Source of the DNA: Atlanticothrix silvestris CENA357
Lineage (GTDB): Bacteria; Cyanobacteriota; Cyanobacteriia; Cyanobacteriales; Nostocaceae
Assembly: GCF_016056295.1 (NCBI RefSeq)
Contig: NZ_JAECZB010000081.1
Coordinates: 22,973 to 86,972 of the forward strand
Reading direction: 5' to 3'
DNA: 64,000 nucleotides
The translations under genes were made by a program, and so were the position numbers. Position 1 is the first letter of the stretch. Each line of letters starts with the position of its first letter. Below are positions 8,167 to 17,811 of the stretch, in pieces. The notes beneath the pieces were generated by a model. That model saw only the letters and a program-made list of their open reading frames with translations. It was not told where the DNA came from and made no database searches.

Positions 8167-10224
8167 CTACAGCCAATCATCATCGTCATCCCAATTATCC
8201 TGATAGCTGGGGCGAGATGATCTACGAGGAGGACGGTTGTCATAGGAGGGTGAACGGCTGTCTCTGCCATTATCTCTGCTGTAGTCCCTGCTATATGGAT
8301 CGCGTTCCCTGTATGGGTCACGGGAAAAATCGCGTTCTCGCTCTTTTTCTTTTTCGCCTGTAAAGATGTCACGAATAGTACCAAACAAATCGTCGTCTTC
8401 GTCTTCAGCGTAATATTGGCGGACTTCCCGATTTAGTTCATAGAGAGCATCTTGCAAGTCAGCGTAAGCTTGGTCAATCCCGCGATCGTCGTTTTCCTGT
8501 AAACTCTCCCGCAGTTCCCGGCAAATAGTATCAATGCGTTGGCGGCGATTGCGAGAAAACTGCATCCCAAATTCCAGCGCTACTTCTCGAAGTTGTCGTT
8601 CTGCTTGTAAAATTAACGCTTCAGAACGCGTCCGCTTTTCTACCCGTTCTTTGCGTTCGCGATCAACATCGGCATATTTTTGAGCGTCCTGAATCATCTG
8701 ATTTACTTCCGACTCGCTCAAAGTAGAAGCGCCTTGAATTGTGATACTCTGCTCTCGGCCAGTAGTTCTATCTAAGGCTGTTACCTGTAGTATCCCATTG
8801 GCATCGATATCAAAAGACACCTGAACTTGCGGGATTCCTCGTGGGGCTGGCGGGATACCATACAGCTTGAATCTTCCCAAGGATTTATTATTGGCTGCCA
8901 TTTCTCGTTCGCCTTGGACAACGTGAATTTCCACAGTATTTTGATTGTTTTCGGAAGTGGAAAAAATGTCAGAGCGACGAACTGGGATAGTAGTGTTGCG
9001 GGGAATGAGTTTTTTCATTACGCCGCCAATGGTTTCTAATCCCATCGATAGCGGAGTGACATCCAATAGCAATACATCCTTCAGTTCACCCGCCAGAATG
9101 CCAGCCTGAATTGCTGCACCAACTGCTACCACTTCATCGGGATTAACGTTTTCGTTAGGTTCAATGCCTATTAAATCCCGTACTAACTGCTTCACCATTG
9201 GCATCCGTGTAGAACCGCCAACTAGCACGACTTCTTCAATATCCATAGCTGATAAACCAGCATCTTTCAAAGCCCGTTTTACTGGTGTACGCACCCGTCC
9301 TATTAAGTCAACACACAAACCTTCAAACTGGGAACGAGTCAGGCGAGTTTCCAGATGTTTCGGGCCTTCCTGGTCAGCAGCAATAAAAGGTAAGTTAATA
9401 TCAGTAACGCTGACAGAGGAAAGTTCAATTTTGGCCTTTTCCGCAGCTTCCATCAGCCGTTGTAAAGATTGTCTCTCGCGTCTTAAATCTATCCCTTCGG
9501 TTTCCAGAAATTGCTCTGCCAACCAATCTACTATTTGTTTATCAAAGTCATTACCGCCGAGTTGGGTATCTCCACTGGTTGCTTTGACTTCAAAAATGCC
9601 ATCGCCAACTTCTAAAATTGACACATCAAAGGTACCACCACCCAAGTCAAATACTAAGATGGTTTCGGTATCACCTCGATCTAAACCGTAAGCTAAAGAT
9701 GCAGCAGTCGGTTCATTCAAAATCCGCAATACTTCCAAGCCAGCAATTCTTCCTGCATCACGGGTTGCCTGCCGCTGAGAATCGTTAAAATAAGCGGGAA
9801 CTGTAATCACTGCCCCTGTGACTGGTTCACCCAAATAACGACTGGCATCATCTGCCAATTTCTTCATTACCATCGCCGAAATTTCTTCTGGGGCAAATTC
9901 CCGATTCAAACGAGGACAGGCAATTTTAATATTCCCTACTTCGTCTTTACGAATAGTGTAGGGTACACGCTTTGATTCTGGGCTTAGTTCACTATACTTG
10001 CGCCCAATGTAGCGTTTTACGGCAAAAAAAGTATTTTGTGGATTGAGGACAGTTTGTCGCCGTGCCATTTGCCCAACAACTCTTTCGCCTTCTTTGCTAA
10101 AGCCAACCACGGAGGGGGTTGTTCGCATTCCTTCTGCATTGGCAATTACCACCGGCTTGCCACCCTCCATTACGGCGACTACTGAGTTGGTTGTACCCAA
10201 GTCGATGCCGACTACCTTGCCCAT
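8167..10224 (-). CDS. dnaK: Chaperone protein DnaK (Hsp70)
   Basis: A 685-residue Hsp70. The ATPase domain begins [15 protein letters not shown] and contains [18 protein letters not shown] and [13 protein letters not shown], the phosphate and adenosine motifs. The substrate-binding domain ([18 protein letters not shown]) and helical lid follow. The last 70 residues are an unusual highly charged tail rich in Arg, Asp and Ser, ending DDDDDWL, in place of the short EEVD-like or glycine-rich ends of other Hsp70s. Cyanobacteria carry several DnaK paralogues; which one this is cannot be fixed here. No CIRCE inverted repeat was seen upstream, so HrcA control is not evident. It is followed by dnaJ. 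Confidence 0.95.
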   Translation of the reverse strand: MGKVVGIDLGTTNSVVAVMEGGKPVVIANAEGMRTTPSVVGFSKEGERVVGQMARRQTVLNPQNTFFAVKRYIGRKYSELSPESKRVPYTIRKDEVGNIKIACPRLNREFAPEEISAMVMKKLADDASRYLGEPVTGAVITVPAYFNDSQRQATRDAGRIAGLEVLRILNEPTAASLAYGLDRGDTETILVFDLGGGTFDVSILEVGDGIFEVKATSGDTQLGGNDFDKQIVDWLAEQFLETEGIDLRRERQSLQRLMEAAEKAKIELSSVSVTDINLPFIAADQEGPKHLETRLTRSQFEGLCVDLIGRVRTPVKRALKDAGLSAMDIEEVVLVGGSTRMPMVKQLVRDLIGIEPNENVNPDEVVAVGAAIQAGILAGELKDVLLLDVTPLSMGLETIGGVMKKLIPRNTTIPVRRSDIFSTSENNQNTVEIHVVQGEREMAANNKSLGRFKLYGIPPAPRGIPQVQVSFDIDANGILQVTALDRTTGREQSITIQGASTLSESEVNQMIQDAQKYADVDRERKERVEKRTRSEALILQAERQLREVALEFGMQFSRNRRQRIDTICRELRESLQENDDRGIDQAYADLQDALYELNREVRQYYAEDEDDDLFGTIRDIFTGEKEKERERDFSRDPYRERDPYSRDYSRDNGRDSRSPSYDNRPPRRSSRPSYQDNWDDDDDWL

Positions 10225-10542
10225 GCGTTACTCTTCTCCTAGTGTGACTTATACATTTATTATGATTGGGCGGGACTACCTCTAGCTATTTGCTATTGGA
10301 TGAAAACGCCTCAATGGTATAATAATCATCATTAAGGCAAGAAGTAGAGGAATTTAAGCTTGAGGAGCTAGTTGCAAGACTAGGATAGCATTGACAATGC
10401 TTACTATGTCCAAGCTGCATCAATTTTCTACTCTCAATACTGGCGTTTACAGTATATTTAAGTTGGGAAATCCACCCTGATAAAACTTGCTTTTACTTGA
10501 TTTAACACATAAGAAAGTTGATATTGCGACTGTTTTAAACAT
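10225..10542. other. Divergent intergenic region dnaK / M28 peptidase
   Basis: A 318-bp region holding the promoters of both flanking genes. A near-palindrome (GCCTCAATG at 10309 paired with CATTAAGGC ending at 10339) is visible. No CIRCE element (TTAGCACTC-N9-GAGTGCTAA) was found. Confidence 0.4.
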
Positions 10543-11391
10543 TTGAATTTAAAAGAACGGTTACAAACTCACCTCCGTGAAATAGCCAGAGAACGCGATC
10601 CTTACATGGCGACAGCTGGACATTTTTTTGTCCAAGAATATATCCGTCAACAGTTAACTGAATGGGGGAGTGTGGATTTCCACACCTTCCAAGTGGGTAG
10701 TAAAACCTGTAAAAATCTCATTTTAAATTTACCTTCTCACTCGGTACAGAACAAGGCAAATTTACCACCTATTTTAATAGGCGCTCATTATGATGCTGTA
10801 CCTGGAACACCAGGAGCAGATGATAATGCCACAGGTGTAGCCGTGCTACTAGAATTGGCTAGAAAATTTGCTGCTGAATCAGCTAGATATCCCTTACGAT
10901 TAGTTGCCTTCGATATGGAGGAATACGGCTTGCTGGGTAGTAGAGAATATGCAACCTTGTTACGTCAGCAACAGCAACCACTACGTTTAATGATGTCTCT
11001 AGAAATGTTGGGATATCGTGATTCTAGTCCTGGTTCTCAAAGTTATCCACCGCCATTAGAACGCTTTTATCCCAATCACGGTGATTTTATTGCTTTAATT
11101 GGTAATTTGCGGACAATTCCTGATTTGATTGGCATGAGTCGTTGTATTCGCAAAGTTGGTATACCAAGTCAGTGGCTGCCAGTACCGAATAGAGGTTTAA
11201 TCGTGCCTCAAACCAGACAAAGTGATCATGCACCTTTTTGGGATGTGGGTTATCCAGCAATTATGGTGACAGATACAGCTTTTATGCGAAATCTACACTA
11301 TCACAAATCTAGTGATGCGATCGCCACTTTGGATTTAGATTTTCTGACAGGTGTATGTGCAAGCTTAGAAGTTGCTATTAGAAGTTTATAA
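10543..11391 (+). CDS. M28-family zinc aminopeptidase
   Basis: A 282-residue metallopeptidase. The di-zinc ligand pattern of family M28 is present in order: GAHYDAV (H82), GADDNATG (D93), DMEEYG (E126/E127), LEMLGYR, and a C-terminal NLHYHKSSD histidine. Such enzymes release N-terminal residues from peptides. There is no signal peptide, suggesting cytoplasmic action. The start is a TTG; the next ATG (10606) would cut off a helix, so the TTG is preferred. It stands alone ahead of the AT-rich restriction-modification region. Confidence 0.85.
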   Translation: MNLKERLQTHLREIARERDPYMATAGHFFVQEYIRQQLTEWGSVDFHTFQVGSKTCKNLILNLPSHSVQNKANLPPILIGAHYDAVPGTPGADDNATGVAVLLELARKFAAESARYPLRLVAFDMEEYGLLGSREYATLLRQQQQPLRLMMSLEMLGYRDSSPGSQSYPPPLERFYPNHGDFIALIGNLRTIPDLIGMSRCIRKVGIPSQWLPVPNRGLIVPQTRQSDHAPFWDVGYPAIMVTDTAFMRNLHYHKSSDAIATLDLDFLTGVCASLEVAIRSL

Positions 11392-11501
11392 AATTTATAT
11401 ATTAGACTTTAAAAACTGTTTAATATAGTTTGAAATAAGCAAAATTAATTTTACTAATATTTATATGGTAAATTAAACTTAGTTAAAGAATAAAATAAAC
11501 T

Positions 11502-12725
11502 ATGCACTTAAAAGAAAGTGTTAAAAAAACTAAGGTGATAAATAATGATATTTCTCCGCCTTTGAGTCCAGAAATATCAATCACTTCCTCTTGTATTCAA
11601 AGATTTAAACTTTATGAAAAGTTCAAAGAAAAAATTGTTAACAATTATGATTTAGATAGAAGATTAGTTAGCTTTCAAGCTAACAAACAGATTTCCTTTT
11701 CCTCCTGTTTCAAGTATAGAGAAGGATTTTCAGAACAATTAGTTACATATCTTATACAAGAATTAAAACCAGAACCAAGTATTTTGATAGATCCATTTTC
11801 GGGATCAGGAGCATCTCTATTTGCTGCAAATGCTTTGATGTGGCAAACCATAGGAGTTGAACTTTTACCTGTTGGTATTTTTTCTGCAAAAACACGAATT
11901 ATAGCTCAAAAAATTGATGTAAAATTATTAAATAAAACTATTTTATATTTAAAAGAAATAAATTTTCCTGATTATTATGATCAACGTTATAAATTTAATC
12001 ATTTAAAAATTACGCATGGAGCCTTTTCTAAACAGAATGAAGAAAGTTTAGTTGGCTATATCTCTTTTTGCAAAAATTATGTCACCAATCAGGAAATTAG
12101 TAATTTACTAACATATGCTGCTTTTTGTATCCTTGAAGATATTAGTTATACTAGAAAGGATGGGCAATATTTGCGATGGGATAGTCGTTCAAATCGCTCT
12201 AAAGGAAAGAATAAGTTCAGTAAAGGAAAAATTTGGAATTTTGAAGAGGCAAGTTACCAAAAATTAAATCAAATTACATCAGATTTAAGTACTAGTTATG
12301 TCAAACTGGGTCTCTCAGATGCTAATTTACAGCCGCAATTTATAGTAGAAAAATTAGAAAGCATTGAAAAGCAAAAATTTAACCTTTACCAAAGTTCTTG
12401 CTTAGAACTTCTTCCAGTTTTAGCAGAAAATAGTATTGACTTTGTTGTAACATCTCCGTCTTATGTTAATCGCTATGACTACACTCGTACTTATGCTCTT
12501 GAACTAGCTTTTTTGGGATGTAGTGAAGAAGAACTAAAACATTTACGTCAGACAATGCTGTCATGTATAGTAGAAAATAATGACAAGCGTAATTATTTAG
12601 AAGATTATTATACTAATATAAAACGTTATCAGGACTTTTTGATAATAGATTCAACTTTCCAAAATCAGGCTGCGTTACAAGAAATACTAATGATTTTGGA
12701 AATTTATAGAAAAGAGGTAAGTTGA
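11502..12725 (+). CDS. DNA methyltransferase of a type II R-M system, N-terminal part
   Basis: A 407-residue polypeptide carrying the SAM-binding motif I DPFSGSG (97-103) and, near 317, the catalytic motif TSPSY followed by VNRYDYTRTYALEL. The TSPSY motif points to amino-methylation of adenine or N4 of cytosine. The C-terminal third of the enzyme is in another frame and starts at 12722, overlapping by four bases (TTGA). A minus-one slip in the A4 run of 12710-12713 would give one continuous enzyme; otherwise two chains could assemble. The gene is clearly more AT-rich than its neighbours, a sign of transfer. It is followed by a matching but broken endonuclease gene, where the methyltransferase would protect the host DNA. 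Confidence 0.75.
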   Translation: MHLKESVKKTKVINNDISPPLSPEISITSSCIQRFKLYEKFKEKIVNNYDLDRRLVSFQANKQISFSSCFKYREGFSEQLVTYLIQELKPEPSILIDPFSGSGASLFAANALMWQTIGVELLPVGIFSAKTRIIAQKIDVKLLNKTILYLKEINFPDYYDQRYKFNHLKITHGAFSKQNEESLVGYISFCKNYVTNQEISNLLTYAAFCILEDISYTRKDGQYLRWDSRSNRSKGKNKFSKGKIWNFEEASYQKLNQITSDLSTSYVKLGLSDANLQPQFIVEKLESIEKQKFNLYQSSCLELLPVLAENSIDFVVTSPSYVNRYDYTRTYALELAFLGCSEEELKHLRQTMLSCIVENNDKRNYLEDYYTNIKRYQDFLIIDSTFQNQAALQEILMILEIYRKEVS

Positions 12726-13021
12726 ATAATAAAAATATTGTCCGAATGGTACGTAATTACTTCTATGAAATGTGTTTCGTAATCTATGAAATAGCTCGTA
12801 TACTTAAAATTAGTGGCATGGTGGCAATGGTAAATGACAACGTTAGATATGCTGGAGAGGAGATTCCTGTAGACCTAATCTTATCTGACATAGCGGAGTC
12901 TTTTGGGCTTCAAACGCGCCACATTTGGACATTAGAGCGAGGAAAAGGTAATAGTAGCCAGCAAATGGGACATCATGGTCGCTCTGAACTTCGTAAATGT
13001 GTATATATTTGGGAAAAATAA
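12722..13021 (+). CDS. DNA methyltransferase, C-terminal part (frameshifted)
   Basis: A 99-residue continuation of the methyltransferase: IVRMVRNYFYEMCFVIYEIA, then MVAMVNDNVRYAGEEIPVD and KGNSSQQMGHHGRSELRKC. These strings look like the conserved last third of type II amino-methyltransferases and make no sense as a separate protein. It begins with TTG inside the stop codon of the upstream part. This may be a recent frameshift, a sequencing error or coupled translation of a split enzyme. The downstream endonuclease gene overlaps its 3' end. Confidence 0.7.
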   Translation: MNNKNIVRMVRNYFYEMCFVIYEIARILKISGMVAMVNDNVRYAGEEIPVDLILSDIAESFGLQTRHIWTLERGKGNSSQQMGHHGRSELRKCVYIWEK

Positions 13022-13680
13022 GTACTGTGACAAAAGAGGAAACTAGTCTCTTGAATGAGGCAAATCGTATAAACTATCGATTGCGTTCAACCTTCTTTTA
13101 CCGCAAACTTAAGGAATATAACACGCTATCCTTTCGTGCAAAAATTAATGCATTATTACCTGCAAAGCATTTATACAATTGGGAAGATTGGACAAGTTGG
13201 GGTATTGGAGAAGATACATTTATCTATATAAATGAACATCCTAATTTGCAACTTATTCAAGTGTTATGTCACCCAAGATTAATTAGAGAACACTCTAGAT
13301 TAGTAGCTTATTATCGTAATATAGCAGCACTCTCTCAGAAGGCTGTTAAGTATTTAGCAGGAATAGATGTAAAGAAGATTGAAACTGATGAAGTTAATAG
13401 ATACGTTTTAACAGAAGACAAAGCACTAGAACTTTGTCGGCTTTTTAATGAGCACATCTCACTTATCATTGACAGTTCCATAGAAAGTCTTACAGAGGAA
13501 GAGCTATATGGAATACTACTAGCTTCAACAGGAGCGCAAATTGATGGTTCATGGCGTAATGCTATTGGGGAAGAAGCTGAAAAAGTTGTACAAAGACTTA
13601 TTATAAAGGAAGCTAAGGAACATAACCCTGTTCTGTCACTCTCGGAAAACAATAATCGAAGCAATATTCTGAAACTTTGA
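12997..13680 (+). pseudogene. Type II restriction endonuclease, N-terminal part (broken)
   Basis: A 227-residue mostly helical piece (ALLPAKHLYNWEDWTSWGIG, VLCHPRLIREHSRLVAYYRN) ending at a TGA at 13678-13680. Reading on in the same frame gives sensible protein, including ALRLYFLTVTKIYSQNLEIK and SKGFQRLGSPKVIKEG, up to a TAA at 13801. The true end of the enzyme is therefore further on. The start may be the ATG at 12997, overlapping the methyltransferase, or the GTG at 13027. The arrangement resembles XcyI/XamI-type enzymes next to their methyltransferases, but the family name is a guess from memory. Confidence 0.6.
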
Positions 13681-14251
13681 TTGAGCCAAGCTTTGAGGCT
13701 TTATTTTCTAACAGTAACTAAAATTTATAGCCAAAACTTAGAAATTAAAGCCTCGAAAGGCTTTCAGCGATTGGGTTCTCCCAAAGTGATAAAAGAGGGA
13801 TAATCTTCTTGCTGCTTTCATCCCTCGGATGAGTACTGGAGTCGAATTATATAATTCTGATAAACTTGACGAACAACTAGGAAATATTGAATTGTATCGT
13901 GGTGTTATGTTGGCTAACCACACATCAATACTTTTTTCTAGTGAACCTGATGTTTCACTATTGAACAATCAGGGTACAACAGTCGGGATAATTGAAGTAA
14001 AAGGAGGTGCTGACCCAGCAGGAGCGCTTGAACGCTACGGTTCTGCTAAAAAATCTTTTGAGGAAGCTTGTCGTAGAAATTCAGAGGTTAAAACTATTCT
14101 CGTTGCCAGCTGTATCACCACTGAAGTACATACTCGTATTCAAAGTGACTCAATGATTTCTGCTTATTTTAACTTGACAGAAATCCTGACTGAAAATTCA
14201 AGACAATATGATCAGTTTGTCCAAACAGTCTTTTCACTCCTAGAATCATAA
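13681..14251 (+). pseudogene. Type II restriction endonuclease, catalytic C-terminal part
   Basis: After a one-base frame change near 13798-13802 the reading continues as DNLLAAFIPRMSTGVEL and on to a stop at 14251. An ATG at 13829 would give 140 residues. The PD-(D/E)XK nuclease signature is visible: EPDVSLLNNQ, then IIEVKGGADPAGALERYG, giving PD-x12-EVK. So the catalytic core survives but is separated from its N-terminal domain by one stop and one frameshift. Activity is unlikely. This leaves an orphan, itself damaged methyltransferase. The AT-rich composition is like that of the methyltransferase gene. Confidence 0.65.
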
Positions 14252-14254
14252 GTT

Positions 14255-15151
14255 TCAATTATACAATTCAATACTAGGACTCAGGCTAATTAAATCATCA
14301 ATATTGCGTTTCATCGTGTTGCAAATTGTATCTAAAGGCAAGTCATTAGCATCGTAACCGAAAGGATTTTCTATCTCCAATCCAATAGCTTCAATGCCAA
14401 ATAAAGTAAAACTAATCAATGCCACAATAACTCCTGTCCACCAACCAAGACTTTCCACAACTTGAAAAGGTAATAAGCAGCAATAGAGTAATAATAACTG
14501 CTTAAGATGAATAGCATAAGCTAGGGGGATTGGTGTTTTCAAAATCCGTTCGCATGAGCCTAAATTATCCACTAACTTATTCAATAATTCTTGCATAGCT
14601 GTTAATTGGTAGCTATTTAGGCAATTTTGATTATATCGTTGCTGTAAATAATCTCCAATCCAAAAAGCAACTTCTAGCGGGGGATTATTCATATTTTTGA
14701 GTTTTCTATATTTAGAATCTGGTATTAATTCTTGTAATTCATTCATTATCGGCTCTTCGCGCAAATGTAATTTAGTTGCTACAGCAAAAGCTACTAATAA
14801 ATATAATGCCGCAATTTTACTTTCTCTATCTTCCGCAGATATTTCATCAATAGATACCCAAATATGCCTAGCCAAATTTCGTACATTATTTACTATAGAA
14901 CCCCAGGATTTCCTGCCTTCCCAAAAGCGTTCGTAAGCTGTATTAGTACGAAATACTAATAATAAACCTAAAACAATACTAGGGATAACACTTCCTAAAA
15001 TTGGCTGAGATACAGATAATTTAAAATGATAAAGAACAGAAACAAAAACACCAAATAAACCACATCCGAGAACGCGTTTATAAATGGCTGATATGACTGA
15101 GCCTTTTAGTTGAAAAGCTATTTGAAACCATCGTTTTTTTTCGACTGTCAT
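14255..15151 (-). CDS. Bestrophin-like (UPF0187) membrane channel protein
   Basis: A 298-residue membrane protein of the bestrophin/UPF0187 family, whose members form pentameric ion channels. Hydrophobic helices include SVIPSIVLGLLLVFRTNTAY, which carries the family hallmark of a helix followed by RTNTAYERFWEGRK, and SLGWWTGVIVALISFTLFGI near residue 240. The C-terminal acidic region IENPFGYDANDLPLD matches the calcium-clasp-like end typical of the family. The ion carried cannot be read from sequence. Its stop lies four bases from the end of the endonuclease remnant on the opposite strand, so the two are convergent. Confidence 0.85.
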   Translation of the reverse strand: MTVEKKRWFQIAFQLKGSVISAIYKRVLGCGLFGVFVSVLYHFKLSVSQPILGSVIPSIVLGLLLVFRTNTAYERFWEGRKSWGSIVNNVRNLARHIWVSIDEISAEDRESKIAALYLLVAFAVATKLHLREEPIMNELQELIPDSKYRKLKNMNNPPLEVAFWIGDYLQQRYNQNCLNSYQLTAMQELLNKLVDNLGSCERILKTPIPLAYAIHLKQLLLLYCCLLPFQVVESLGWWTGVIVALISFTLFGIEAIGLEIENPFGYDANDLPLDTICNTMKRNIDDLISLSPSIELYN

Positions 15152-15865
15152 GCAACTAACCTAAAATAATATTTAGTGAATATATCTAAGTCACCATCTG
15201 ATAACTTAAAAACTCTAACTCTGAAAGTAGTACAACTGCCATTGAAGAATTTACCATGACAAGAGTATCAGAATTTCGTTCACCCAGACAAAGTAGCGAA
15301 TACCCTTATTAGCAACTTGGTATCATCAGCTGTTATGAAAAAATCTTCATCCCTAAACAGATGTAGTTGTGCCAAATATTTAGTAAATATTTGGGAAATT
15401 ACCGCTTTAACGGTAATTACAGCAAATTAAATCACAATCATAAAGATGGGAATGAGTGTGGCGGCAAATGTATGACTGGAAAGCAAAAGCGAAGTTTGTA
15501 GCAAAAATGAGTTATACGCACCGTTTTCTTCCTTGCCAAAGAATTTAACAATACGCTGTGAATTGGATATTAAAATCGTTCTAAGATTTCTGCTCTTGAA
15601 ATTATGTCGCCAGAAATGCTATACGAGTGGTTAATTGAGGTAGAGGAACGTTACAACACCCAAAACGAGGAGTTAATACTTCTCAATATTGAGGCTGTTC
15701 GCCCCTAATTGCAAGCGGCATCTGATGATGGGATTTGTTTTTGTGCGATCATTTTCATGCACAGTTACCGCTATACTGCACATGAAAAGCGGGTATTTAC
15801 CCTAGCACAGAGTATTTCTACTCAAGTTTTAGTATCTCATGAAGTTACTCTTTTAGTGAAATTAG
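15152..15865. other. Long intergenic region without a convincing gene
   Basis: About 710 bp. One short frame (15604-15708, beginning MSPEMLYEWLIEVEERYNTQ) is open but only 34 residues long and stops in frame. The open frame after it overlaps the shattered beta-lactamase gene. I see decayed DNA here and no definite gene. Confidence 0.4.
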
Positions 15866-16613
15866 TTACCTCGTTTTTTGTTTCTCTGCTCTAATGTGTT
15901 GATTGGCTTGGTGTCTTAAACTCATAACGCCTGTTTGGCTTAACGTCATTGCAGTAATGTAGCCTGTATCATCTTTTTCAAAAAAAATATTCGTATTCAC
16001 GGCTTTAGCAAAAAACTCTAGCTCAATCAACTAATACCTGTTGGGCAACTGTCGTACCGCCACCCGAATAGCGATAATCCAAACCAGGAATAATGTTGAC
16101 CTCTACCCTATCGCTATTAGCTGGAGGTTCGCCATTGAGAACTTAAATCGTAGTTGGCAATAAAGCTGATTTTGAATAGCCAGGAAAGCCATGCACAGTC
16201 AAGCCAGCAGTATGACTCAATAACTGGCGCAGAGTTATCTTGGGTTGCCAATCTGCGATCGCGGGCACACGCCATGAGGTGAGATAATTGTTAACATCCT
16301 CATCAAGATTAAGCCGTCCCTCCTGCACAAGATGCATAACCGCTAAAGCAAAAACAGGTTTGCTGATTGAGGCTGCTTGAAATAATGTATTTGATGTGGT
16401 TTCACAGGTTTTTCCAGCCTCACACGCCCCAAAGCCACGCGCCCATTCGATTTCAAAATCATTAATGACGGCAATACTGATGCTTGGTGTGTGGTAATGT
16501 GCCAATCGCTCGTACAAGTTTTTCGGTAAACCGAATTTTTCTTCTAGCGCTGTCGCTGGTAAAAGATTATTGATGATACTCTCAATGCGTTGCTCAACAA
16601 ATTGCTGCATCAA
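15866..16613 (-). pseudogene. Beta-lactamase-family serine hydrolase, nonsense plus internal deletion
   Basis: The first 156 residues match class C beta-lactamase-like hydrolases, with the nucleophile motif SISK in LFQAASISKPVFALAVMHL and LRQLLSHTAGLTVHGFPGY. A TAA at 16143-16145 interrupts, but the same frame continues VLNGEPPANSDRVEV and DYRYSGGGTTVAQQVLVD, where YSG is the second catalytic motif. At about 16024 the sense jumps frame to ELEFFAKAV and MTLSQTGVMSLRHQANQHI, the usual C-terminal end of the family, stopping at 15866. The middle of the gene (inferred a few hundred bp) is missing. It is certainly non-functional. Confidence 0.8.
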
Positions 16614-16769
16614 TATCCCCTACTTCTTCATTTCTTAATGTTACTTTCAGCAGCTAAGTTTTTGCATTAATAGGTATGAAAACTACCTGGATGATATTTA
16701 CAAGACCAAGACTCAATTAGCAGCAGAAATAATTACGGAACTCCAATCGCACCTAGCACTCTCTGATTT

Positions 16770-16828
16770 AAAAAAACTTAAGCTCTTTCCACGAATTGTA
16801 TACCCAGTTAACTCGTGGAAAGAGCTTA
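16770..16828 (-). terminator. Rho-independent terminator of the ComFB-like gene
   Basis: On the minus strand TAAGCTCTTTCCACGA (16828-16813) pairs perfectly over 16 bp with TCGTGGAAAGAGCTTA (16794-16779) around an 18-base loop. Two bases later comes a run of seven T (16776-16770). It lies 63 bp past the stop of the gene at 16891-17271, the expected position. Confidence 0.8.
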
Positions 16829-16890
16829 TAAATCAAAACATTTACCAGAAAACTGAACTTTGCATCCAGTCCAAGATCCGATGACTAGAA

Positions 16891-17271
16891 TTAACCAAAC
16901 CAGTGAGATGGTTCAGAATCCGGTTGAACTGTTTCACAAAGGTGATGGCTAATCCAATCTGATTTTTCCTGGAAGAGAGCATAAATACCTTGGTGAATCA
17001 AATTTTGTATATGTAGTTGCTGTTCTAAAGGACTACGAGGCAACCTGGAGTTGATTAAGCAGTCTTCTTTTTCCAAGTTTTGCAGGGACATCTGTTCTGA
17101 TGAGATTGCGCTATAAAAGCAGGGAATGCGGTTGAGGACAAAGGCAATTAACTCTTGGCGCAAATCAGGAATTGCAAAAGCTTGTTGGTAAGGATTATAT
17201 GGATAGGTGTCTAAAACGTTTTCAATCTCTCCTAAGACAGATTGCTGTGTTAAATTGACTACTGTTTTCAT
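16891..17271 (-). CDS. ComFB-like domain protein
   Basis: A 126-residue soluble protein. The central part, LRQELIAFVLNRIPCFYSAI, resembles the ComFB (late competence protein) fold, in which a helix ending in LNRLPP-Y is typical; here the prolines are partly replaced (LNRIPCFY). In cyanobacteria ComFB-like proteins include cyclic-di-nucleotide receptors, but nothing here proves ligand binding. The gene stands alone, starts with ATG at 17271 and ends at a strong terminator. It could instead be an uncharacterised cyanobacterial family; the assignment is tentative. Confidence 0.45.
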   Translation of the reverse strand: MKTVVNLTQQSVLGEIENVLDTYPYNPYQQAFAIPDLRQELIAFVLNRIPCFYSAISSEQMSLQNLEKEDCLINSRLPRSPLEQQLHIQNLIHQGIYALFQEKSDWISHHLCETVQPDSEPSHWFG

Positions 17272-17811
17272 AAATTTTTAATTCCTTTTTTATCCAGTCC
17301 CTACTTGATTTGTACAGAGAAAAACACTCTAGATAGCTGTATTTTGATGACAACTAATTTAGAAGTGATTTAAGTTATAAATACTCCGATCCTGAACCGA
17401 ATTTTTGATCTTGGTAGAATATGAGACATCTGGCTCTGCTGATTTGGATTGAAGCTAATACTGATTGACAGTATGACTTCTGAAAACAGCACTCAATAAA
17501 TTTAATGAAGCACTGATGTTTTATATTTACATTCTAATTATTTTAATTTTTTCAGCAAAAAACTACACAAAATGCATTATAAACAATTAGGGATCAATTT
17601 TAGTGCCAAATAAAACAACATTAACAAGAGTAGTAAATGTGGCAAAATCAAACTTGCTGAGTAATTTATATTACTTATTAATGTCACTGAAAATTCTTAC
17701 CATAACCTTTTAGATTTCTATCTATGTATCCTCTAAAACTGCGTTATTGATCTGCTCATTTAATCAAGAACCTACCGTATTGAGCAACCAGTCTAGCGAC
17801 AGATAAAATTA
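17272..17811. other. Intergenic region, nothing recognised
   Basis: 540 bp, AT-rich, between two minus-strand genes. It should contain the promoter of the ComFB-like gene. No open frame of note, palindrome or RNA gene was seen. Confidence 0.4.

Noticed and set aside
9164..9691. 175-residue plus-strand frame within dnaK
   Set aside because: It is the antisense shadow of the strongly conserved dnaK coding sequence.
10225..10542. CIRCE/HrcA operator before dnaK
   Set aside because: The consensus TTAGCACTC-N9-GAGTGCTAA is not present; only an unrelated near-palindrome was found.
15709..15894. Small plus-strand frame of 61 residues
   Set aside because: It follows a stop in the same frame, has no homology I recognise and its 3' end overlaps the remnant C-terminus of the beta-lactamase-family gene.
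16637..16881. Possible gene fragment reading YENYLDDIYKTKTQLAAEII
   Set aside because: It has no start codon and contains both arms of the terminator hairpin; more likely noncoding or an old remnant.
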